From assembly GCA_022539475.1 (NCBI GenBank), contig VCMS01000098.1:102420-166419 (forward strand): 64,000 nucleotides of DNA. Direction: 5' to 3'. This DNA comes from Gracilaria domingensis. Taxonomy: Eukaryota > Rhodophyta > Florideophyceae > Gracilariales > Gracilariaceae. Within the stretch, counting starts at the first letter, position 1. Every line of letters starts with the position of its first letter. Positions 51,221 through 60,200 of the stretch are shown here, piece after piece. The position numbers and the translations under genes were made by a program. Below the pieces are notes generated by a model. The model made no database searches. It saw only the letters and a list, made by a program, of their open reading frames with translations, and had not been told where the DNA came from.

Positions 51221-51303
51221 AGCGGCCATAGCTCAGTCGGTAACTACCTTCGTGTGCTTTTTGTGTGAGCCTGGGACCCTGGGTTCGAGTCCCAGCTCTG
51301 CTT
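51221..51303 (+). tRNA. tRNA-like sequence or head of a tRNA-derived SINE
   Basis: A pol III A box (TAGCTCAGTCGGTA, from 51,229) and B box (GGTTCGAGTCC, 51,282-51,292) are normally spaced. The T arm is perfect (CTGGG, TTCGAGT, CCCAG). The acceptor ends pair only 5 of 7 bp (one G-U), the D stem is poor and I cannot form a clean anticodon arm. A functional tRNA is therefore unlikely. It is a decayed tRNA gene or the head of a SINE. Confidence 0.45.
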
Positions 51304-52564
51304 TGCTCCCCTCTCGGTACACCACATACAGAAGTGTGGCAATATATTTTTCGGATATGATTAAAGACGGACAATTCCATCCTTTCAGAGATAATCTGAG
51401 AGAGAATCAAATTCTTACTTTGCTAATAATATAGCGGACAAGAAATAATTTATACTGTTACGTAAGCGGTTTTTAATTATTTAGTTTCTTAGCAGAGTGT
51501 TTCTTAAATTAGAAACAATAAAATATATGAAAGCAGTTGAGACAGAACCTCCCAAGGGTTCGTCCGGCAGCTCCGAGGTTCACTCGAACCACGGTGCGTA
51601 CACAAGTGGTAACATATCTTTTTCTCGCCTTCAAACGTGTAAACAAGAAGGAAAAGGATCGACAAGTAGCCAAGGCGAAACTGCATATTTCTTTTCTATT
51701 GCACTTGATACCAACCGCTATTATCACAGCTTGACCAGAACGAAACTATCATGGTATTGTCTTACTTGTGCTTGTGGCAAACTCTTCTTTATTCGAGCTT
51801 TTGTGAGTAAAAATTGATCTTCTAATACGAGGTTTCTGGACCTTATTTATATGAAAAACGGCGTGGATATTTACAAACCTTTGACACTGTCTCTTGTAGC
51901 AAAAAAAACTCACGAGTACAACTAGCTACACAAGAAGACTAGTGTAGATCCAGAACCTTACCACTAAATTAACAAAGTATGCCCAGAAAAGAACTAAATT
52001 TAAAAAACGGACAAAACATCTCATGAGTTGATAACCACCAAACATAAAAAGGCAAACAACAACAAAATGCACGCAACTTTTGCCACCATATTAATCTCTG
52101 CGAGTTCCAACAAAAGCTTAAAGACTTTATACCAAGCGTCGGAAGCATAAGAACTAACTGTAGAAAAGTTTTTAAATCAAATCATAACACCAATCTATTG
52201 CAAAAACATACTTTTAGCGCAAAAAGAACCCAACAAATAGCTTTCCTTCCAGTACAAATGCTGGTGTATCACGATTTGTTTTGATCTACACAAATATCCA
52301 AGCCAGAACGTTCTCTGTTTGGGCTCAAAATCGACAAAAGTACGAACGCTACACACTACTTGATTCTTTACAACGTCTATGGTGCTCCGACTTGTGTTTG
52401 CTTTGCGTCGTAAAAGAGCAGTTTTCTGACACGGCGAACCAGCACAAAGGATGTTTGTATGGCACATAACTCCAAACCCAGTAATAGATTACGTAAATGC
52501 ACAGCCTTTATAGTGAGTTAGAATTTACGTTGATTGATAACCGGTAAACGCAGTGTTTTCTTTT
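51304..52564. other. AT-rich stretch flanking the element
   Basis: This 1.26 kb is clearly richer in A and T than the rest of the window and has no convincing frame. It follows the tRNA-like head and ends abruptly at about 52,565, where the GC-rich element begins. It could be the tail or remains of an older insertion, or simply AT-rich intergenic DNA. Confidence 0.4.
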
Positions 52565-52593
52565 TGTTGAACATCATGTGATGGCGTTTCTTA

Positions 52594-52846
52594 GGGGGTG
52601 TTCTGCCGTCTCAGGGACACCCCCGAAGAATTTTTTTCTTGTATCTCCGCGGAGAGATAGGCGAAGTGCGGCGTGGAAGCTGCACTTCAAATCTCCCCCG
52701 CCCGCTGCGGCGCCAGCCGCAAGACAGGAGCAAGCTGCCCGTCGCGCCGCCGTGGCGCGACAGTGCACAGGAAAAGGCTTCCGCCAGTCGCGCCACCGTG
52801 GCGCGACTGCACAGGAGCGTGCCGCCTGTTGCGCCACCGTGGCGGG
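52594..52846. repeat. Cluster of palindromic hairpins at the element edge
   Basis: A GGGGGTGT/ACACCCCC inverted repeat (52,594-52,601 and 52,617-52,624) is followed by three spaced copies of a palindrome: TCGCGCCGCCGTGGCGCGA (52,742-52,760), TCGCGCCACCGTGGCGCGA (52,788-52,806) and a shorter GCGCCACCGTGGCG (52,831-52,844). Start-to-start spacing is about 43-46 bp. Copies 1 and 2 are each followed by a short CAGTGCACAGGA or CTGCACAGGA tail. The cluster sits just left of the first ACCRNNYGGT site. Confidence 0.8.
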
Positions 52847-52979
52847 TGGTATAACCGATCGGTGCGAGCTGCTAGTGGGGAGCCCCGCGTGGGCTCGACC
52901 CGGCGGAGGAGTGAAACGCGTGACACCTAATAGGTCGGCAGCACCCACCGTTGCCTATAGTGCACGGTGACCAAGTGGT

Positions 52980-54415
52980 AAATACGCCTGCACTGGTGTG
53001 CGGCAGGCACGTATAACCCTCGAGGTCAGCAAAACTATTAGAGGACTACTAGACTTATCAATTGTTGACTGTAGAACCGAACTGGTGTCAAATCAGCCTA
53101 GTTGGTGCTTGAATTTACCATTTGGTGTGGGAGGTTGGCGTCTCGGGGGTTTAGTACACCCGAGCGCCCCTCCGGCCCTCACGGGCCTAGTGCCACGTGG
53201 GCCACCGGGAGGTGCATTTGTGGTGCACCACCCCGGCCACATATCTACACTACCTAGTAATTATTAATTCTAAATTATCGAGAATAGACTAATTAGTCCT
53301 GTCCAAGCCTGCGCTTGCGCGTCCCACGTGGTACAGTAGACACACGTGCCCGGGAGCTCGTGACGTCACCACTTGGTCTTGTAGAGCCCCCGTTGATCTG
53401 GCCGAGCTATACTACAGACCCCCCTCCTACCGACAGGCACGCCCCGTGGCTGCGAAGGTCCCACGGCGTTTGCCGCCTTTTCACCAAACGGTCGTCGGCG
53501 CGCATCGCCTGGCGCACGGCGCGTCTCGCGATGACGCGAAGATGGCGCGGTGCACGGCGCGGTTCGCCACATGCACTGCAGCGCCATTACCCACGCCGCC
53601 GTACCCCCCTGTGGTAGGTGCGATCGTACCTTCCGTCCCTCGTGGTATTGGAACGCGAAACCGCGAACCGCGACCATTCAGGTTGATCTTGTCGCGCGCC
53701 TGGTACCACGTGGTTGTCTTCGCCTCTTTGGTCCCTCCCGAAGGAGTCCGTCACTTTATCTTCCCCTGTCCGTCCTCCCCCTGGGCGGGTTAGTCCCGGC
53801 TTACCAGTTGGTTTCGAGCCTCCCTTCGGTGGGGTTCGCAGTTGTCAACCGATCGGCACACCGCCCTCTCGTGGTGTCGCTCCTATTCTCTGTTGGCCAC
53901 TTGGTCTTGTGCCGTACTGAGGTGATACCTCGTTGGTTCCGACACGTACTGTCTCTCCGCTTGAGTGAGGGCGCCACTGGGGTGTCGTTGCATTGGGCGG
54001 CCGCGTCGAGGGTGAGGAGACTCCTGCCCGTGGCTCTTCAGACTTCGTGACCATACCGGTGCTGACGCCGCTTCTACCTAGTGGTCTGCCTCATCGGGGT
54101 GTTCAGGCTTGATTCAGGTCCAGCCGAGGGGTTTACCCGACTGCGTGGCGTTCAGCGCCCCTCCACCTGGTTCCTCGCGGTCTCCTTCCGTCCCTTAGGT
54201 TCCCTCTGGGGTGGTTGTACCCTCCCTGGTTCACGGAGCCCGTCCAGCCGGCGCACCACCCTGGTCATTTTCACGGTGTGTCAGCTCGCTCGAGCGGCGC
54301 GCCCGTTCTCTGTGACCCCTCAGGTTTCATCTAGTCATCCAATTGGTGGTGTTCCCCCTCTCGGTTGGTATCCTCCGTGGCACGCTCTCGCTCCAACTCG
54401 CGCCTTTTATACCTC
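52980..54415. other. Leader/promoter side of the antisense orphan gene
   Basis: This is 1.4 kb with no supported gene. Frames exist in all directions but end often. It carries at least eleven CCRNNYGG sites, so the motif does not depend on coding. CTTTTATA at about 54,404-54,411 lies just before the ATG at 54,416. Confidence 0.5.
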
Positions 54416-57142
54416 ATGGGTGATCAACCCGCTTCCCCAACGGGGTGGTCGATGACGTTCGAACGCCGTGAAGACGGTGCCGAGGAGGGCATCGCGCGCG
54501 CCCTTCCCGTTGTGGTGGACCCCGGGGGTGAGACGGCGCCGTTTCAATCGAATTACCACGTGGTTGACTCTTCGCAGCCCTGTCTGCCGTCCCAGACCGG
54601 TACACCTGTGTCCTTTCCATCGGGCGCCGAGGCTCCCGTGGAGGCCAACCACTTGGTATTGGAGGAGCCGCACTTCGACCCTATAAAGGGATATTCGGCT
54701 TCTGAAGTCTCCCCCTCGGCGGAGGTCAACCGTTCGGTTCGCGAAACTGTTGCCTCCCGGTCGAGGATGTCTGGCAAGACCCCTGGGGTAGCGCGCGGCC
54801 GCGGAGGTGGCATCTTCAAGCCTAACACGCGGTCGAGTACGCGTTCTCGTCAAGACCCTTACGGTCGCGGTGGGTATGATCCCTACGCAGCCGCCGCGGG
54901 CCCGAGCAACGTTAACCCTCTTGCGGTGGCCGGTACGGTGGAGGCTCAACAGCTGAATCCTCATGACCTTAATAGGACGCACGGGCAGCCGCATGCCCAC
55001 TATGGTGCACGCTTTGCCGATATCTCCGCCGAATTGGTCGCTCTGGGGAACTGGCCTTTCCACATCAGTTCCTCACTCTGTCCCTTGCGGTTCCGCCACA
55101 TGGGTCTCACGCAGTATACCGCAATTGCCCGTTGGGATTGTCGCCGGTTGGAGGCGGTGCCTATGGCACCTCCTCCACCACGCAAGGGCGAGAAGCAGAG
55201 CCGGTTCGGTCGACAACAGTGTTTTCATGCGCGGCAGCGACACACGAAGTTTCTATACTACATCCCCGTGGCCGTACCGTCGGATCTCCCCTTCATCCGC
55301 TGCGATGGGGAGGTCCACTACTTCCGCCGTTTGGTAGATATCCTTCACCGCTTGGACGAACCTGCTACGCACATCGAGGTCGATCTGGAGTACGTCGCGT
55401 TTGAGCGCCCTTTAGACACCAATTATTGGACTGACCGTGGGAGGTGGGCGACCGATGCGATGGCTGAGAGCCGTGTTCGTCACCGTAACAACCGTACGCG
55501 GACCATGTTCTTGTTCCACAACGTTGAGTATTGGTCGCAGAGCGACCACAACCGCCGGACATGGTATGTCAATCGACCCTCTTGGTGGGACCACTATGAA
55601 GTATGTCAGTGGCTGGAAGTGCCGACCCCGCCGGTCCTTGCGTACTTTGGTAGTAGCATCTCCCTCGAGAGGAACAACGCATATGCCGTTTGGTCGGTCG
55701 CGCGCAGCGAGTGGGCCGTCATGGTGGCTATCCTCGCCCTTCAGGCTTCCGTGGAAGGTGTGACTTGGGACACGCGCTGCCCTGACAAGTCTGTCGGGAT
55801 CAGCGGAACTCAACCAGTTGGTCGTATCTTCAATATTCCCAACGATGTGGTCGGCGACATTCGTGCCATGGGGCTCTCCAACATCGTGGAGGGCACCAAA
55901 TATACTGCGCAGCAGTTGGATGGCTACCTCACTGCGGTAATTAACCACAATTGGGGGCCTGAACAGGGTTGGGATGTCTACGACCCGGAGGTTCATAGCA
56001 TCGTGCCTCTCCAACAGCAGCACATGGCTGGCGAAGACCCATTTGGTAATGACGATACCGTGATGGTGGCTGCCGAGAACTATGAGTCCCCCGCATTGCC
56101 TCCGTCGGCACCTGTACAGGCTACTCCTCCGACCAGCGTGGCTGCGCCTGTTCCAAGTGGTCCGGCGAACCCTCAGGCGGTTGCTCACCCTCCCGGACGG
56201 GCTGCCCAGGGGCCTCTTCGGGTTGGTTTCCAGTCGCTTCCGGTGAATCCGGTGCCCCCTGGTGGTGATAGTGGCGCGATACGGAGCGCTCTGGCTCGTC
56301 TCAACCACGCCTCGATGGTGCACTTCAACCGTCCTGGTCTCAATGACATCCTCACCGCTGTGGATACTCTTACCAACTTGCTCCCCGTGGTTGCTCACCA
56401 CGAGCGGCGCACTTCTGAGCTGCGACAGTTCCGCGACTACTTCCAGCGCAATCTCTACCGTGAGGTGACAGCCTATGTTGGTCAGTTGAGCAACCTTGTG
56501 GAAGGCCACGCGCCGTTACATCGACCCCCTGTGGAAAGTTTCAACCCGTACGCTCCTGCGTCACAGCAACCTGCGACCCCAATGGTAGGCTTTGGTGGCC
56601 TTGGTACGTATCAACTCCCTGGTGGACCTCCTGGTGGTGATCCTGCGGCACCTTTCCATACTCCGCTTGGTCCTCACAACGTTCCTCTTCCTCCAGCAAG
56701 TACTGGGACAGGAGCACCAAGTGGTTTCTCAACTGGTTTCCGTTCGGCTCCGCTTCCGCCGACGTCCGGTGCTCCTAGGCCGCCTACTGGTCTGACCCCC
56801 GGTGCAGGGCCGTCTAGTGGTCTTGCTCCTCCGACCTCTGGTGGCATCCCTCCGTCTAGCTTACCGCCTTCCTTCCATCCACCCACTGGTCCTGCGAATA
56901 CCATGCCGGTAGTCAGCAGCGGTACCCCTGCGGGACCTGCTGGTACTTCTGCTCCCTTACCAAGTGGTGGTGCGCCACCGAGCGCGGCTAGCGGCGGGGG
57001 CGGAAGCTCCGCCGGACCTATGTCGGTGTCCTCTGGTCGTGGAGGTTCCGCTTCATCTCGCGGGACCTCCCGTGGACGTGGTCGCGGTCGTGGAACCAGT
57101 CGTGGACGCGGACGTGGCCGTGGGTCCTTCAAGGCCTCCTAA
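54416..57142 (+). CDS. Element-borne orphan protein, antisense to gag-pol
   Basis: The frame is intact, 908 residues, opposite in direction to gag-pol and located beyond the polypurine tract. After an acidic N-terminus comes an Arg/Gly patch (GKTPGVARGRGGGIFKPNTR, about residues 120-140). A globular-looking Trp/Tyr/Arg-rich core follows (about 190-560: RFADISAELVALGNWPF, RPSWWDHYEVCQWLEVPTPP, RSEWAVMVAILALQA), then a Pro/Gly/Ser-rich region and an RGRGRG tail. No RT, integrase, envelope helix or zinc knuckle is seen. RG repeats at both ends suggest nucleic-acid binding. A polyadenylation signal AATAAA follows at 57,181, so it seems to be an independent transcription unit. I do not recognise the family. 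Comparable antisense genes between pol and the 3' LTR are known in some plant Ty3/gypsy elements. Confidence 0.75.
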   Translation: MGDQPASPTGWSMTFERREDGAEEGIARALPVVVDPGGETAPFQSNYHVVDSSQPCLPSQTGTPVSFPSGAEAPVEANHLVLEEPHFDPIKGYSASEVSPSAEVNRSVRETVASRSRMSGKTPGVARGRGGGIFKPNTRSSTRSRQDPYGRGGYDPYAAAAGPSNVNPLAVAGTVEAQQLNPHDLNRTHGQPHAHYGARFADISAELVALGNWPFHISSSLCPLRFRHMGLTQYTAIARWDCRRLEAVPMAPPPPRKGEKQSRFGRQQCFHARQRHTKFLYYIPVAVPSDLPFIRCDGEVHYFRRLVDILHRLDEPATHIEVDLEYVAFERPLDTNYWTDRGRWATDAMAESRVRHRNNRTRTMFLFHNVEYWSQSDHNRRTWYVNRPSWWDHYEVCQWLEVPTPPVLAYFGSSISLERNNAYAVWSVARSEWAVMVAILALQASVEGVTWDTRCPDKSVGISGTQPVGRIFNIPNDVVGDIRAMGLSNIVEGTKYTAQQLDGYLTAVINHNWGPEQGWDVYDPEVHSIVPLQQQHMAGEDPFGNDDTVMVAAENYESPALPPSAPVQATPPTSVAAPVPSGPANPQAVAHPPGRAAQGPLRVGFQSLPVNPVPPGGDSGAIRSALARLNHASMVHFNRPGLNDILTAVDTLTNLLPVVAHHERRTSELRQFRDYFQRNLYREVTAYVGQLSNLVEGHAPLHRPPVESFNPYAPASQQPATPMVGFGGLGTYQLPGGPPGGDPAAPFHTPLGPHNVPLPPASTGTGAPSGFSTGFRSAPLPPTSGAPRPPTGLTPGAGPSSGLAPPTSGGIPPSSLPPSFHPPTGPANTMPVVSSGTPAGPAGTSAPLPSGGAPPSAASGGGGSSAGPMSVSSGRGGSASSRGTSRGRGRGRGTSRGRGRGRGSFKAS

Positions 57143-57180
57143 GTCACCTCGTGGTTCCCTCTCGTGGATTCTTCTCGACT

Positions 57181-57186
57181 AATAAA
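57181..57186 (+). terminator. Polyadenylation signal of the orphan gene
   Basis: AATAAA, 39 bp after the stop of the 908-residue frame, followed by a T-rich stretch (57,208-57,230), as expected downstream of a cleavage site. Confidence 0.6.
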
Positions 57187-57281
57187 GTGTCTTGCACTGT
57201 GTTCTCTGATCTTCTTTTGTTTTCCTGTTAGGTTAGTTAGTTAGCTTTTCGTGTAGCGTGGCGTTCAACGGCTTCGATAAA

Positions 57282-57298
57282 CCCCCCCCCCTTTCCTT
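57282..57298 (-). promoter_or_regulatory. 3' polypurine tract, overlapping the pol stop codon
   Basis: On the element sense (minus) strand this reads AAGGAAAGGGGGGGGGG. The pol stop TAA (57,299-57,297) runs into it. Polypurine tracts prime plus-strand DNA synthesis in LTR retroelements and normally adjoin the 3' LTR. Confidence 0.7.
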
Positions 57299-60200
57299 AG
57301 CGACGCGTACCACGCGAAGCAATACCAGTTGGTGGGGGCGTTCGCCCTTGTTTGCGCCAGTATCGGATGATGAAGTTGTTAGGGATATGACCAGGTGGTT
57401 CCATAGAGTCGTGCTCGGGCGACCATCCATACCATCTCACCCGGTAGCGCATACCCTTTGTGGTGTGTTCGTGACCTACAATGGTGTCAATAGCGCACTC
57501 CTGAGTGTCTACTTGAGGGTGTGACTCTTCCATTTGGTCATGGGGTGCGTGGCTCCCCGTGGGTGGTGTGACCCGTTGGTCTTGCCGAGGCTCGATCTCC
57601 TGTGCCGCTTGGGTCGTGGGGTCAGCCGTTACGGCTCTGGTGGAAGGTTGACCGCTCGGCTGACTCATCATAGGAGGGGGTATGGGAGACGTTTGCTCCC
57701 TCTCCGCTTCCTGCTGCGTTGGCTCACATATTGGTTGTGCATTCGCTGTCGTCGGTTGTGCGGCCTTGACAATCCTGTCGATGGAGACCGTGTTCTCCAA
57801 ACCTTCCATTATGACCGTAGCGGTATGCTCGTCGGAGCGAATCACCTTGTATGGTCCCGTGGACTTGGGTAGTAGTTTAGAATTGATATCCTCCTCAAGG
57901 CGGATGTCCTCTTCCATCTCCGCTGGGGTTGGTCGCTTACCTTTTGGTGGCACGTCAAGGAAGACCATGTCTCCTGCTACCACTTTGGTCACTTTGCTCA
58001 CCGTTCGGTCATAGTCCGCTTTATACCGTTCTTGGGCTGCTGTCATCTTAACTTTGGCAGCAGCCAAAGCGGCGCGTAACTTCTGGAGTATGTCTCTCTT
58101 GACCTTCGCCGGTGTGAGTGTCCCGGCCGCTTCCGAGCGGTCAGGTCCGGGCTGGACGATAATACCATGTGGTGTTCGCGAAAGTACCAGGTCGAATGGG
58201 GTTGTTTGAGTGACCCTGTGGACCTGGAGGTTGTACGCATATGTCAATGGTTGGACATACTCCGACCATGTGGTTTGGTGCTCTTCGACATAGTGCCGTA
58301 GGCGTGCCACTAGGGTCTTATTGAAGCGTTCCACTTGGCCGTTTGTTTGAGGATGATAGGCCGTGGTAAAGTAGTGCTTGACCCCTAGCATTGTACAAAC
58401 CGCCTCGAAGAACTTAGAAGCTAGGTTCGAACCGTTATCGGTCAGTAGGTACATGGGAGCACCGTACGGGTAGACCCAATTCTCCAGGAAGGCTGTCGCT
58501 AGTGTCGTTGCCGTTTGGTTCTTCAGAGGTATGGCTCTGGTGAGCTTTGTGAACCTGTCGGTTATGACTACTACAAAGCGATAACCCTCTGAGGTCTTGG
58601 GCAGGGGCCCCAGTATGTCGATTGCTACGAATTCCAGGGGCCCCGCCGCCGGGAATAGCTTTAGGTACTTCCTGTGCTTCGCCACACCACCTCGGGTCTT
58701 AATGCACGAATTGCATTGCGCCACATAGGTATATACATCGTTAGCCATATGCGGCCAGTAGAATTGCCTCCGAAGGGTATAGTACAACCGCGTGGCTCCA
58801 GGGTGCCCCGAAAGCCGTGGATTGTGTGACAGATATAACACCCTTTGTCTTAATGACTCAGGTACGACCTTCTGGAGAGCTCCGTCTAAAGGTGAGCGTC
58901 TGATGAGGTACCCATTGTGGTCGACGTCGAAATGAGAATCCTTCCTTCCAAGTACGTCAGCGAGCGTTTTGCACAACCTATCGGTCGATTGTTCGCGTAA
59001 GAATTCCTCACGGGTGATTGGAGCGTGTTCCCCTTCCTCCACAGGAAGGAGGGTCTCCACTACCACTTGGTACGTACTGTCATCATGCCAGTATCCCTTC
59101 AGAACTTCATTGACCTCGTGGTTAGCTGGTTCTATAGTAAAGCATGGGATGTCGTCGTCCACTGGGTCAGTGTCCAATCCTTCGGTATTCAACCGGGACA
59201 ATGCATCCGCCACTCGGTGCTTGACCCCGGGGCGGTACTGCACATCGTACTCAAACTCCGAGAGTCTCAGACGCCATCGGGCCAAGCGACCCGATGCGTC
59301 CGCCAAGCCTAATATCCACCTCGAGGAGTCGTGATCCGTTCGGAGCGTGAAGCGCACACCATATAGGTAAGGACGTAGCATGAGCATACTCCAAACAACC
59401 GCTAGGCATTCCTTCTCCGTTACGGTGTAGTTCTGCTCCGCTTGGTTAAGAGCTCTACTCCAATACCCAATTGGTGCGAGCTTGCCGTCCTCCTGTTCCT
59501 GCATTAGGCAGCAACCTATTTGGGCGTCCGACGCATCTGTGTCCAGTGTATACGGGAGTCCCGTTTTGGGCAATGCCAGTACCGGTGGGGAGAGAAGCGC
59601 TGCTTTCAATGTATAGAACGCCTCCACCTCGTCCTCTTCCAGGTGGTCAAAGTGTGTGGGCTGCCCCTTTTGCAACCTCCGGTTCAGGGGTGCGGCTATC
59701 TTTGCAAAACCCTTGATGAACCGCCGGTAGACGTTGCATAGACCTATAAAGGATCGTATGTCCGTCTGCGACGCAGGGAGCTTCGCTTCCTGTACCGCTC
59801 GGATATTCCGTTTGGTCACTTCGAGTTTCCCGGGGCTTATTGTATGCCCTAGGTACTCTACCTCTTGGTTGAAGAACATACACTTTCGTAGTTTGAGGGT
59901 CACGCCTGCCTCTTGTAGCAACTGCAGTACCACTTGGACGTGCGAGAAGTGCTCCTCTATGGACCTCGAGTACATGACTACGTCATCTATGTATACCAAT
60001 GCGGTTGTCCACTTCACTTTAGACAGTATGATGTCTAACGCCCTTTGGAAGGTAGCGGGGGCGTTTCTTAAACCAAACGGCATGCGTAAGAAGCGATACA
60101 GGCCTGCGTGGCATGTAAACGCAGTCTTATCACGGTCACCCTCTGGTATTTCGATCTGCCAATACCCGCAGTTGGCGTCCAGTGTGGTAAAGATGTTCGC

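Larger units (their letters stand above)
52565..57281 (-). mobile_element. Non-gag-pol part of the retroelement, possible very long LTR
   Basis: This region lies just beyond the polypurine tract at 57,282-57,298, where a 3' LTR should begin (minus orientation). It carries the element-wide ACCRNNYGGT motif and the antisense orphan gene. TGTTGAAC at 52,565-52,572 and GTTCAAC at 57,263-57,269 could be inverted LTR ends, which would give a 4.7-kb LTR. A 5' LTR copy would lie past the right edge of the window, so this cannot be tested here. The alternative is an extra 3' gene region followed by a short LTR near 52.6-53 kb. Confidence 0.4.

Noticed and set aside
52742-52846. Spaced palindromes considered as a CRISPR array
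   Set aside because: Only three copies, unequal length, related 'spacers', and a eukaryotic setting. Better read as hairpins at the edge of a retroelement.
53193-54564. CCACGTGG sites considered as plant-type G-box (bHLH/bZIP) sites
   Set aside because: CACGTG is only one of many variants of the dispersed palindrome; most copies (CCACTTGG, CCAATTGG, CCGTTCGG) are not G-boxes, so a G-box reading does not explain the set.
55412-56509. Minus-strand frame of 365 codons inside the orphan gene
   Set aside because: It is the shadow of the plus-strand gene. The plus frame is far longer, has RG boxes and a poly(A) signal.
57181-57298. Possibility that the orphan gene is a host gene next to the element
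   Set aside because: It carries the same dispersed motif as gag-pol at similar density and lies only 155 bp from the pol stop, so an element gene fits better. Not excluded.
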